Origin: Hymenoscyphus infarciens
Taxonomy: Eukaryota > Ascomycota > Leotiomycetes > Helotiales > Helotiaceae
Direction of reading: 5' to 3'
Assembly (NCBI GenBank): GCA_001414345.1
Contig: LLCB01000696.1
Coordinates: 1-12,251 of the forward strand
DNA: 12,251 nucleotides
Part shown: in pieces, positions 1 to 8,281 of the stretch
How positions within the stretch are numbered: the stretch's first letter is position 1
Layout of the letters: each line of letters starts with the position of its first letter
The notes under the pieces: generated by a model
The model's database searches: none
What the model saw: only the letters and a program-made list of their open reading frames with translations
What the model was told of the DNA's origin: nothing
Program-made: the position numbers and the translations under genes

Positions 1-19
1 GGGGGGGGGGGGGGGGGGG
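1..19. repeat. Poly-G run at window edge
   Basis: The first 19 bases are all G. This could be a real homopolymer, but a run like this at the very edge may also be a contig end or a sequencing artefact of low-signal cycles. No function is assigned. Confidence 0.9.
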
Positions 20-1120
20 TTGTGTTGTCACGAACCTCTTACCCCTTCCCAGACCAAGAGGCAAGGCAGCTTGGGATTGGCATATCAGACGAAGTGCTCT
101 TGGAAGGGATTCGTAAGGGAAGAGCATGCTCGAGGCAGGAAGGGTCCAAGGCCAAGAACCTGGTGATCCTCATGCAGGTTCGATGAGCGAAATCTGGGGT
201 TCGGGATGTGACGGCCGAAGGGAAGACGAGTATTTTTCTGGAAACAACACGACATTGATATCCCACCCAAACACCCCTGGCCTGCCGCATTCAACAAGCG
301 CTTGCTACACAGAGACAGACCATGATGGTTGCTTTGTACGGAGTAATTGTGTGGCGTTGATATGATAGTAGTTGAGTATCTTGATACTGGTCGAGCAATC
401 ACTCCACTTGTATTTTCTCGCGTGGTCATGCTCTTGTTCTGCCTTCCCTCATGGGCCTGATCGTCTCTATTGACTCCCGTTGCGGTAATGGGAGGACACC
501 AGGATCATGAATTGATAATGGCAAACGCGGTTAATGGTATTGTTTGCCATCCATTATAACCAACGACAACCTTTAGTTCGCCATTAGTAACTGCAAATAA
601 CTCATGGCCACGCAGTGAGTCGGGCCACGCTCATCCCCAGTACAATATACTGTAGGTACTTCCTTCCTGCCCCGTTTCTGATATTGCAATGCAGGCGTCC
701 GGGGTGGAAGCTCGTCAAGCGTGCTTCTGGTTGGCGGAAGAGCGCCCTCCGTGCAGAAGGTGGCTATTCCCTATTCCGGCCTCGGCGACTCGGTGAGATG
801 TAGAATATTGACTTGACGAAGGAGCAAAAAGGGGTTGCGGTTGGTGTACTGTACGTGTACTGCGAGTAATGTGTGATCAGATGAAGCGCACGATGGATGG
901 TGGGGATGAAGCATGTTTGTTCGTGGGGAATCCAGTTCTCGAGTCCAAAATAGGATGCTGTGAGAGGTCGCAACACACGACGAGCATAGCCGAAAAGCAC
1001 CCGAAGGGTATGGAGAGGTGGGGAAACAAGTCGCCGATGATACGCCGAGAAAGGACCCACTTGCTTCATTCTTAGTAGCCCAAGATGACGTAAGAGATTG
1101 TTTTTTGCGTGTAACAAAAG
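20..1120. other. Intergenic DNA, no supported gene
   Basis: Open frames here are short, overlap on both strands and show no recognisable domain or consistent codon pattern. A compound hairpin lies at 515-557. I saw no tRNA-like sequence. Much of the stretch may be distal upstream DNA of the esterase gene or of a gene outside the window. Confidence 0.5.
515..557. repeat. Inverted repeat / hairpin
   Basis: ATGGCAAAC (518-526) is followed 15 bases later by its exact reverse complement GTTTGCCAT (542-550). The flanking bases ATA and CCATTAT extend the pairing with a small bulge. A nested GGTTaATGG / CCATtatAACC pairing is also possible. It could be a protein-binding palindrome or a small repeat remnant. 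Confidence 0.6.
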
Positions 1121-1121
1121 A

Positions 1122-1148
1122 AGAGGTGCCAGAGGTGCCAGAGGTGCC
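1122..1148. repeat. 9-bp tandem repeat, 3 copies
   Basis: AGAGGTGCC is repeated three times without a mismatch. Because the unit is a multiple of three it keeps reading frames open on both strands, which explains spurious ORFs in this area. Confidence 0.9.
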
Positions 1149-1291
1149 AGAAATAGGGCAAAAGTAAAGATGTTGGCAGGTGGTGGAAAAGAAATGCTTT
1201 GTAATCTCAACACCCTCCCCAACGTCTCTTTCCATCGTCACCCTCGTCCTCCTCCACTGCTTGTACTCCTGGCGGCTTCCCACCATCGCAG

Positions 1292-1311
1292 CACATCACA
1301 TCACATCACAT
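1292..1311. repeat. CACAT microsatellite, 4 copies
   Basis: Four perfect copies of the 5-bp unit CACAT. No function is seen. Confidence 0.9.
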
Positions 1312-1430
1312 GAAGCTAAGCTAATACTGCGGGCGCGTCGCTAATCTCGTGCAATATTCCGGCTGAAGCGCTGGGCTGCATGAACTGCTGCTTCACAAGC
1401 ACACGGTTGAAGGCTGCAGCTGGCGTGGCT

Positions 1431-1482
1431 GAGGAAGGTATGGAGGAAGGTATGGAGGAGGGGATGGGATGGGATGGGATGG
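1431..1482. repeat. GAGGAAGGTATG duplication and GGGAT repeat
   Basis: Two copies of a 12-bp unit (GAGGAAGGTATG) are followed by four copies of GGGAT starting at 1461. The stretch is purine-rich on the + strand. It is part of a cluster of simple repeats upstream of the esterase gene. Confidence 0.8.
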
Positions 1483-1630
1483 AATGAGAGATGAGTATGA
1501 TCTGGCGATAGCTTCACTCTTCCTCATGGTGACTCTTGAATCTTCTGCCGACGGGCTTCCGACGGCCCAAGTTCGTCGGGCACGAATTCTTGTCTCGTCC
1601 CTACTGGAGGCTACCGACCTACACCCGGGT

Positions 1631-1664
1631 ACTAGTAGTACTAGTAGTACTAGTAGTACTAGTA
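1631..1664. repeat. 9-bp tandem repeat ACTAGTAGT, 3.8 copies
   Basis: Three full and one partial perfect copies of ACTAGTAGT. It is the second 9-bp satellite in the upstream region and again keeps frames open on both strands. Confidence 0.9.
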
Positions 1665-1735
1665 ATACCTCGCATGGCGACTTGCTTCTGTCTGTCGTCA
1701 ACTACCGGCCAACAACACAACAGATAAGCAATCAC

Positions 1736-1760
1736 GATTATGATTATGATTATGATTATG
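1736..1760. repeat. GATTAT repeat, 4 copies
   Basis: Four perfect copies of the 6-bp unit GATTAT, about 530 bases upstream of the esterase start codon. Confidence 0.9.
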
Positions 1761-1953
1761 CTCCCAAGCCTAGCCAGCTAGCAGTACCGCTTTTTCTCGT
1801 ATAACATAACATCATACTCTACCCAAAGTTTAAGTCAAGTTGGGTTGAGAGACTTCGAAACCGATCATGGCTTGGACCGTCATCCATCATCCACCATTAC
1901 CATCCACCACTCCCTCCACCGCACAAGTGACAACCCTCTTTTCCTAGTTTGCT

Positions 1954-1971
1954 GTCGTCGTCGTCGTCGTC
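1954..1971. repeat. GTC triplet repeat, 6 copies
   Basis: Six perfect GTC triplets just before the CT-rich leader region of the esterase gene. There is no evidence that it is translated. Confidence 0.9.
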
Positions 1972-1984
1972 AAAGATCAGTTGA

Positions 1985-2293
1985 GCATCGTCAACTTTCT
2001 CTCTTTTCTTCTCAATTTCCTATTTTGATGTTTCAGATCAGCCGGCGCTCATCTGCCACCCCTTTATCCGCTGCAGGAACGGAACTGCCCCGCAAAAGCG
2101 AAGCTAGATGGAAAAGTACCTCTCGCAATGTCAATTGCAAGAGGTCGGTCCGGCATCGATGTCCCTGGGGGAAAATGTAGGTCTTTTTCCGTGCCGTCAT
2201 TTTCTCGTGGTTGTTCCTCTGACTTGAAGTTATTTATCTTCAAAGGCGGTGCCACTTTTCTTCTCCTCTCGGGACGTGGCAACACAGGAAAAG
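1985..2293 (+). promoter_or_regulatory. Probable promoter / 5' leader of the esterase gene
   Basis: A pyrimidine-rich stretch (about 1989-2025, rich in TCTCTTTTCTTC) resembles the CT boxes often found near transcription starts in filamentous fungi. A second CT-rich patch with a TTATTTATC motif lies at about 2230-2275. Two motifs fit the CreA carbon-repressor consensus SYGGRG: CTGGGG at 2165-2170 (+) and CCCCGC at 2088-2093 (GCGGGG on the minus strand). Such six-base motifs arise often by chance, so regulation by carbon source is only a hypothesis. Confidence 0.35.
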
Positions 2294-4458
2294 ATGGTGT
2301 CCAAATGGTTGATTGTCGTCGTCACCGTGGTGCAACTAATTCAAGCAATTCCTTCTCCCCACGGTCTGGCGTCGGATCTCTCAATTCTGATCAACAATGA
2401 TCTAGTTGGTGATTGAACCCCCATTCTTGCTTGGAAAATCCTCGAGCTGACCGACATTTGCATTTCAGGACCAGAAAGCCCTTCAGCAAACTCAGCAGTG
2501 ATACTCATCACTGCCAGGTCGCAAGCATCGGCAGCTTCAGCTTGTGCGGAACTGGGAGAGAATTTGTGGTCTCCCGAGGCGAAGACATCCAGTATCCAAG
2601 CCAATCTGGACTATCTCGCCTTTCAAGGCAAATCTTCTGTGGACCAGCTGTATTGGATTGCTTCCTCGAACGCAACAGCACGAGCAATTGATGGACGAGG
2701 TCGCATATCAGATACTTCAACCTTCAGTCCGCATTCACCTCTCCCAGCTCTCTGTACGCAATCAGCACCTTTCTCAAACATCACAACCCAAGATGCGTCT
2801 TCGAAATGGCAAGTGGCGGTTCATTCAAACAATGAATATATTACAGGGTATGTGGTTGTCCCTTGCAGGTCTCGTCTCGGCAATTATTGACACGAGAATT
2901 TAGCTTTCGCGATCGATTAAGCTTCCGGTTTTTAGGTGTGCGATTCGCCCCGAAACCCCGACGATTTACATACTCGGCTCCATATGAAGGAACCGGACAA
3001 AATGTCTCTGCCATCTCGTACGGATCGCAATGCATACAAGGACCATCTGGGGGATCGGAGGATTGTTTGTTCTTGAACATATGGAGTCCCTTTTTGCCTG
3101 CGCATGGTGGGGCTCCTTCCAAGGATCTCAAGCCCGTCATGCTTTGGATACATGGGGGAGGTTACACCAGTGGCACGGCCAATGATCCGACTTTCGATGG
3201 AGGGAATGTTGCATCTCGAGGAGACGTGGTGATGGTCGCTTGCAATTATCGATTGGGTGTGATGGGATTTCTGGCTTTGGATGATGGAACCACCAAGGGC
3301 AATTATGGCTTGGGTGATGCCATTAATGCGCTTGACTGGGTGCGAAGGAATATTCAGGATTTTGGTGGTGACCCCGAGCGCATCACGGTTTTCGGGCAAT
3401 CAGCGGGCGCGGCAAGTGTTCGTGCCCTCTTGGCTTCTCCCAAAGCTAAAGGGAAGTTCAAGGCTGCGATACCAATGAGTAATCTTGGTGGTGGAGGGTA
3501 TGGTACTACCTATTCCGCCTGGATGTCAATTGATGAAGAGGTGGTTACTTCCGCAACCCCGATTTTAGCTGCGGCCAACTGTACGACGGCTTCTTCTCAG
3601 GTCGACTGTCTTCGCGCCATTCCGGCCTCGATACTCTCTGGGCTGGGCAATGCAGCGAGATATCTTGTGGTCGATGGAACCTATCTCACCACCGATGAAC
3701 TGGTTCTCGACAAATCTGCCCAAGGATCCCTCTCAGACGTTCATCTTCTCCAAGGACAGATGCGTGACGATGGAGGCGCAATCACAACCTACATCCAAAC
3801 CACAAACATCTCCGAAGCAATGACAGCAGATGGCTTCAACACCTCCGTAGTCGTTGAGTCAGGACTGTTTCCTGCCCCCTCTGGCTCTAACCAGACCTTG
3901 AACGTGTTCAACGTCACAGCACGCGTCGCAACCGATACCATATTCCGCTGTGCCGAACAAGCTGCTGCTTATTCTGGGGAATTGAACAAAGTCTTCGCAC
4001 CCGACCAGTATTTTTACGAATTCAACCGTTCCTACCAAACACCCAACTGGAACCCCAATCCTCCGGTTTGTCAAGCTCCCATTTCTGAAGAATTCCCGAA
4101 TGGCGACCCGAGCAAGGAGTATTTCAAATGCCATTCCGGGGAACTTTTTTATGTCTTTGGGACGCTGAATTATATGGGGTATCCAGTGAGGGACGGGGAC
4201 GATCTTCCTTTCGCACAGTTCATCCTAGATTCTTGGACCAGTTTCGCCAGAAGTTATGATCCGAATCCTGCGAGGGGATACCTTGAGGCGAGGGGGTATG
4301 TCAATACGATTAATGAACTGGATGCGGCGGGGACGTGGGAGCCGTTGAGGAATGGGGGCTTGGAGATGAGGGCTTTGCAGTGGCCTAGTAAACAGGTGGG
4401 CTTCAGAGATGTGGAACAGTGCGAGGCGTTGGGGTGGCCGATGGAGATGTATACTTGA
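2294..4458 (+). CDS. Secreted type-B carboxylesterase / lipase, three exons
   Basis: I see three exons: 2294-2408, 2469-2847 and 2904-4458, giving 682 residues. The ATG at 2294 starts a typical signal peptide (hydrophobic residues 5-16, likely cleavage after A18), so the enzyme is probably secreted. Residues 40-165 form an N-terminal extension with C64 and C134. The alpha/beta-hydrolase core starts near W152. Motifs in order: EDCLFLN (217-223, carboxylesterase-B signature 2), HGGG oxyanion hole (248-251), FGQSAG with nucleophile S331 in signature 1, an acidic site in RDDGG (probably D454 where most relatives have Glu), and CHSGELFYVFG with catalytic H575. C208 and C219 could form the family disulfide. 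Nine N-glycosylation sequons fit secretion. The family hydrolyses carboxylic esters; the substrate cannot be told (lipid, sterol ester, xenobiotic or plant ester are all possible). The reading frame is intact. Confidence 0.93.
2409..2468 (+). other. Intron 1 of the esterase gene
   Basis: 60 bases, GTGATT donor, CATTTCAG acceptor and a CTGAC branch site at 2447-2451, 17 bases before the acceptor. It splits a Gly codon (residue 39). Removing it joins the signal-peptide exon in frame to exon 2, whereas reading through hits a TGA just inside the intron. Confidence 0.85.
2848..2903 (+). other. Intron 2 of the esterase gene
   Basis: 56 bases, GTATGT donor, TTTAG acceptor and a TTGAC branch-like site at 2887-2891. 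It splits Gly165. Removal joins ...EYIT-G to FRDRLSFRFLG, a junction that makes sense for this family. Reading through meets TGA at 2888-2890. An earlier CAG at 2866-2868 is not used because it leads out of frame. Confidence 0.88.
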
Positions 4459-4573
4459 GCTTAGTGTGGTGGTGGTGGAAAGGTTTCGATTTAGGGAGTT
4501 CGTTCGTTAGACGCATGGATGAACTCGGGTTCGGTTCTTTGACTTACTTGCTAGGATGGGTTTCTTGTTTCTC

Positions 4574-4649
4574 CTCTCGTGTGCCGTGCTTTCTCTCGTG
4601 TGCCGTGGTTTCTCTCGTGTGCCGTGGTTTCTCTCGTGTGCCGTGCTTT
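4574..4649. repeat. 19-bp tandem repeat, 4 copies
   Basis: Four near-perfect copies of CTCTCGTGTGCCGTGSTTT (S is C, G, G, C in order) begin at 4574, 4593, 4612 and 4631. They lie within the likely 3' UTR or terminator region of the esterase gene, about 115 bases after its stop codon. Confidence 0.92.
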
Positions 4650-4793
4650 CTCTCCCTCTCCCCCCTCTCTCTTTTTTTCTCGTTTCGCTGCAACGTTCAT
4701 GTACTTTGATTGTTATTCTCGCAATACTAGTAGTCGCGTCCCAATCCAGGTACGAAAATAGTTTGAAAATTCACCTTCTACAGCCTGGACCCA

Positions 4794-4862
4794 GACAGAC
4801 AGCCATCCATCCAGCCATCCAGCCAGCTAGCCAGCCAGCCAGCCAGCCATCCATCCAGCCAG
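4794..4862. repeat. CCAG/CCAT tetranucleotide repeat
   Basis: An interspersed run of CCAG and CCAT units, including four consecutive CCAG. It sits directly against the left edge of the A+T-rich repeat array. Confidence 0.9.
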
Positions 4863-5351
4863 CATAGGAGCAAAATCCAAGTCAGCTTTAGGCTTTAAGA
4901 TTTCGTCACTTTTGCTTTTTTTCTTAAAGTAGTAAATCTAGGGCGTCTTAGTAGGGCGTCCTGAAAGTACAAAAGTCTAAAAACGACAAAAGTCTAAAAA
5001 CGACTAAATCGCAAATCGTAAATCGTAAATTACAAAGTCGAGCTAAAGTAGAACTTAATAATTATATTATCTAAGCCCTTTGTTAAGGGGTAGGAGAGCA
5101 TTTTGCTACTTAGTCTCCCTCTCTCGCTACTCTTTCCTTCTTTAGTATATTATGTAATATAAAAGTATAGAAGAGAGGGAGGGAGGGAGAGAGGGAGAGA
5201 GGGAGAGAGGGAGAGAGGGGGCGAGAGGGCGAGTAAACATTTTAGTGGAACGTTTTTCCTAGCGTAGGTAAGGGGAGTTTAGTAAAAGTAGTAAATAATC
5301 CCCTCTCTCTCTCTCCCTCTCTCCCTCTCTCCCTCTCTCTCTCTCTCCCCT

Positions 5352-5389
<38 letters not shown>

Positions 5390-5664
5390 TTATTTATCTA
5401 GAAATAATAGTAAGGAGACGATAGCGAGAGGGCGATAGTAAGAGGGTAATGTTACTACTATATACGTGATATATATTTTATTTTTAGTTAAGACTATCTA
5501 ATCTAAGTATAGAGAGTGGGGGGGGGGAGAAGGAGAGAGAGGGGGAATTTAAATTAGAAATTATTCTCTTTTATACTTATAGAAAGTAACATTTTACGAT
5601 TTACGAGTTCCTATTTGCGATTTAGTTAATCCGACTTTTTAGTGTATTCAGGATGCCGTACCAG
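4863..5664 (-). mobile_element. TIR element copy 1 (interior inverted)
   Basis: The first of three ~0.8 kb non-coding units. It starts with an outer block (4863-4960, beginning ATAGGAGCAAAATCC, ending with two GGGCGTC motifs), then a left inverted repeat (about 4953-5040, rich in AAATCGCAAATCGTAAATCG). The right inverted repeat is at 5591-5657 as the reverse complement. Inside are a GA tract (5170-5229), a core (5231-5300) and a CT tract (5300-5390). The order of inner landmarks is the reverse complement of copies 2 and 3, hence the minus sign. No transposase frame is present, so it is a non-autonomous MITE-like element or an old fragment. Confidence 0.7.
5170..5390. repeat. GA tract and CT tract flanking a 70-bp core
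   Basis: On the + strand a long purine (GA/GGGA) run (5170-5229) is followed by the core and then a long pyrimidine (CT/CCCT) run (5300-5390). The two runs can pair to form a large hairpin or cruciform, and each is also a candidate for triplex (H-) DNA. Confidence 0.8.
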
Positions 5665-6091
5665 CACAGGAGTAAAATCCCAAGTCAGCTTTCGGCTTCA
5701 AGATTTCGAAATTTTTGCTTTTTTTCTCAAAGTAGTAAATCTAGGGCGTCCTGGTAGGGCGTCCTAATAGAGCGTCCCGTATATATCAAAAGCCAGAATC
5801 GACAAAATCGTAAATCGCAAATCGCAAATCGTAAAACGTAAAGTATAACTTTTTATAAGTATAAAATATAATATTCTTTTAATTTAAGTTCTCTCTCTCT
5901 CTCCATCTCCCCCCCTCCCCCCCCCTCTCTATATTTAGGTTAGATAGTCTTAACTATAGTAACTAGCTATTTAGAGAATAGAGAGAGAGAACGAGTATTA
6001 CGTTTATAGTAGTAACATCGCTCTCTTACTATTATATCTTTACTACTTATTACCTAACTCTTATATCTTATTCTTTCTATTATTACTAGAT

Positions 6092-6122
<31 letters not shown>

Positions 6123-6464
6123 GGTTATTTACTACTTTAGCTAAACTCCCCTTACCTACGCTAGGAAAAACTTTCCTCTGAAATGTTTCTTACTCTCTTA
6201 CTCTCTTTCTTCTATACTTTCTCTCTCTCTTCTATATTTTTATATTTATATAATATATTAAAGAAGGAAAGAGTAATAAGAGAGAGAGACTAAGAAGTAG
6301 TAAAATACTCTTTTACCTTATTTTTAATAAAAGGCTTAGATAATATAATTATTAAGTTCTATTTTAGCTTAACTTAATAATTTATAATTTAGTTGATTTT
6401 AACTTTTTAGTATCTCTAAGACACCTTAGCTAGCTATATAGCTAGCTAGCTAGCTAGTTCTCTA
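5665..6464 (+). mobile_element. TIR element copy 2
   Basis: The second unit has its outer block at 5665-5790, a left inverted repeat near 5790-5850, a CT tract (5890-5930), a GA tract (6096-6123) and the core at 6124-6195, which is the reverse complement of the copy 1 core. Its right inverted repeat (6380-6425) has decayed to nearly pure A+T, where CpA/TpG positions of copy 1 have become TpA, as expected after RIP. A GCTA repeat (TAGC units, 6428-6457) lies at the junction with copy 3. Non-coding. Confidence 0.7.
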
Positions 6465-6670
6465 GTATAGAAGTAAAATTCTAAGTTAGCTTTTAACTTT
6501 AAGATTTTAAAATTTTTACTTTTTTTCTTAAAGTAGTAAATCTAAGGCGTTCTAGTAGAGCGTTCTAAAAGTATAAAAGTCTAAAAATAACTAAATTATG
6601 AATTATAAATTATAACTTATAAAGTAGTACTTTTTATAAGTATAAAAGAGAATATTCTTTTAATTTAAGT

Positions 6671-6710
<40 letters not shown>

Positions 6711-7319
6711 TTATATTAAGACTATTTATAGTAATTAATTTAAGAATAGAGAGAGAGAATAAGTATTATGTTTATAGTAGTGATATCGCTCTCTTACTAT
6801 CGTATCTTTACTACTTATTACCTAACTCTTATATCTTATTCTTACTAGATAAATAAGAGAGAGAGAGAGAGAGGAAAGAGGGAGAGAGAGAGAGAGAGAG
6901 AGAGGGAGGGAGAGAGAGAGGGAGAGAGGGGAAGGAAAGAGAGAGGGAGGGGAGAGGGAGAGAGAGAGAGAGAGAGAGGGAGAGGGTTGTTTACTATTTT
7001 AGCTAAACCCCCCTTATCTATACTAGGAAAAACTTTCTCTTAAAATGTTTACTTACTCTCTTACTCCCTTACCCCCTCTCTCCTACACTCTCTCTTACAC
7101 TCACACCTAACATTCTTACTTATACTCCCTCGGTATACGTAATATATAAAAGAATAAGCTAAGAAGTAGGAGAGTAAGTAGATAGTATAGTATAATTTAC
7201 AAGTAGCTGTTCTAGCTACAAATACTTAACTTTTGCGATTCGCCATTTGCGATTTACGAGTTTGTCGTTTTTGGACTTTGGTAATCTTACTTTCAGGACG
7301 CCCTATTTTGGGATACTGT
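6465..7319 (+). mobile_element. TIR element copy 3
   Basis: The third unit, in the same orientation as copy 2: outer block 6465-6560, left inverted repeat 6560-6625 (strongly A+T-mutated), CT tract 6670-6711, GA tract 6855-6986, core 6986-7062. The right inverted repeat (7231-7302) is well preserved. It reads TTTGCGATTCGCCATTTGCG and ends in AGGACGCCC, matching the left end of copy 1 as reverse complement. The outermost bases may be TTTTGGGATACTG. Non-coding. Confidence 0.7.
6855..6986. repeat. Long GA microsatellite
   Basis: About 130 bases of almost pure A/G on the + strand, mostly GA with GGGA and GGAA interruptions, inside element copy 3. Equivalent but shorter GA runs occur in the other copies, so the tract belongs to the element and expanded here. 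Confidence 0.92.
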
Positions 7320-7395
7320 GATATTTTACTGTGTGTTTTGCTTCACGAGACGACATAAGTTCTGGGTGTATTGCGATTCTTTTTCTTCTGATTTT

Positions 7396-7512
7396 TTGTT
7401 GTTGGGGTGTTGGTATTGTTGTTGTTGTGGGATCTTTTGATATTGTGGTTGTTGTTGTATTGTGGTTGTGGTTGTCGTGGGATCGATGGTATTGTGGTTG
7501 TGGTTGTGGTTT
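7396..7512. repeat. GT-rich TTG/TGG tract
   Basis: A strand-asymmetric stretch made of TTG and GTGGTT units with two GTGGGATC insertions. ORFs on both strands are products of this low complexity. Confidence 0.85.
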
Positions 7513-7993
7513 ACTCACAATAGCTTCTCTTAACAATCATGGTCATCTGGTCTTTGATTCACTTAGTCTTCGCTTAACAAGTTTCTTTTATACTACAATA
7601 TTACAATACTATAATGTATAAGGGAGTGTATTGTTGTGCAGAGTGAATGGGTATTGTTATTCCCTGTAAAAAGAGTCATTCACAGACCAATTTAACATCT
7701 CAACTTCCTATATTTTGTGCTTCTCACCTTTACTTTTTGCAAGCGCCTTTCATTCAGCATTCTCCCTCGTCGTTCCATCTTTGCCACGAAATCAACACCG
7801 AACTGCAAATTCTACAATTCTACAACTCAACGGATCTTTCATATCGCTCAAGTCTCTTACAAGAACCAGATTTCAAGTCACCCAGCCTCTCAAGCCTCTC
7901 AAGCCACACTCATAACACGACCTCATAACGCGGCTTCGCCTCTATTTTCCCTTTTAATTTCAAATTCCTCGTTGAAGAGAAAAAGAAGGAAAA
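7513..7993 (+). promoter_or_regulatory. Probable promoter and leader of the 7994 gene
   Basis: A TATAAG at 7617-7622 and a long A/C/T-rich leader with CTACAATTCTACAA-type sequence and CTC repeats precede the ATG at 7994. This composition is typical of fungal 5' leaders. ATG-started frames in the leader (for example from 7647) show no domain and are not called. Confidence 0.35.
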
Positions 7994-8281
7994 ATGGGAT
8001 TCAAAAAAATCACCTCTCTTTTCTCCTCTAAATCTTCCTCCTCTTCAAGTCGAAATAATTCAAGTCGAGACAATTCAAGTCGAAACGATTCAAACTCCAA
8101 ATCCTCAGGTGGTAATACGTCGTCGGGTAAGAAGGATTGGACGGGTGGGGAGAATGGTTGGAGTGTTACTACTGTTACTAGTGCTGGGAGGTTTAAGAAA
8201 GATGGGGATGGGGAAGGGGATAGTGGTGGGGGAACTGGTGGGGGGATTATGAAGACTGTTACGGGGGGGTATTCGAGGTAG
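7994..8281 (+). CDS. Hypothetical Ser/Gly-rich small protein (95 aa)
   Basis: I do not recognise this protein. The ATG at 7994 has A at -3 and follows a leader-like region, which is the main reason for calling it. The N-terminus MGFKKITSLFSS is basic-hydrophobic and then becomes Ser-rich. Residues 18-32 are three copies of a 5-residue unit (SSRNN, SSRDN, SSRND) encoded by a 15-bp tandem repeat at 8045-8089. The C-terminal half is Gly-rich (DGDGEGDSGGGTGGG). G2 invites the idea of N-myristoylation, but position 6 is Ile rather than the preferred Ser/Thr, so this is weak. There is no signal peptide or membrane segment. A GTAGGA right at the stop could be a splice donor, so a further exon is possible, though I found no convincing acceptor with branch site. 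It may also be non-coding. Confidence 0.4.
   Translation: MGFKKITSLFSSKSSSSSSRNNSSRDNSSRNDSNSKSSGGNTSSGKKDWTGGENGWSVTTVTSAGRFKKDGDGEGDSGGGTGGGIMKTVTGGYSR

Larger units (their letters stand above)
4459..4862. other. 3' flank of the esterase gene, simple repeats, no gene
   Basis: After the esterase stop codon there is a CT-rich, repeat-laden stretch with no supported coding region. It probably contains the 3' UTR, but I see no clear polyadenylation signal. ORFs here are produced by the tandem repeats. Confidence 0.6.

Noticed and set aside
764..1286. Two overlapping minus-strand frames of 152 and 171 codons
   Set aside because: They overlap each other in different frames, run through the 9-bp repeat (giving APL and GTS repeats) and show no domain. 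Low complexity explains the open frames.
2863..2903. Start of the esterase at 2863 as a single-exon gene
   Set aside because: This would begin inside intron 2, lose the signal peptide and give residues before FRDRLSF that do not fit. The three-exon model with consensus splice sites is better.
2932..3399. Minus-strand 155-codon frame inside the esterase
   Set aside because: It is a shadow of the well-supported esterase exon on the opposite strand.
4863..7319. CRISPR-like or rRNA-type repeat array
   Set aside because: Three ~800-bp copies with inverted repeats and microsatellites in a fungal context fit transposable elements, not CRISPR spacers or rDNA.
7647..7928. ATG-started 93-codon frame in the leader of the 7994 gene
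   Set aside because: Composition is that of an untranslated leader, there is no domain, and another frame overlaps it. At most it is an upstream ORF.
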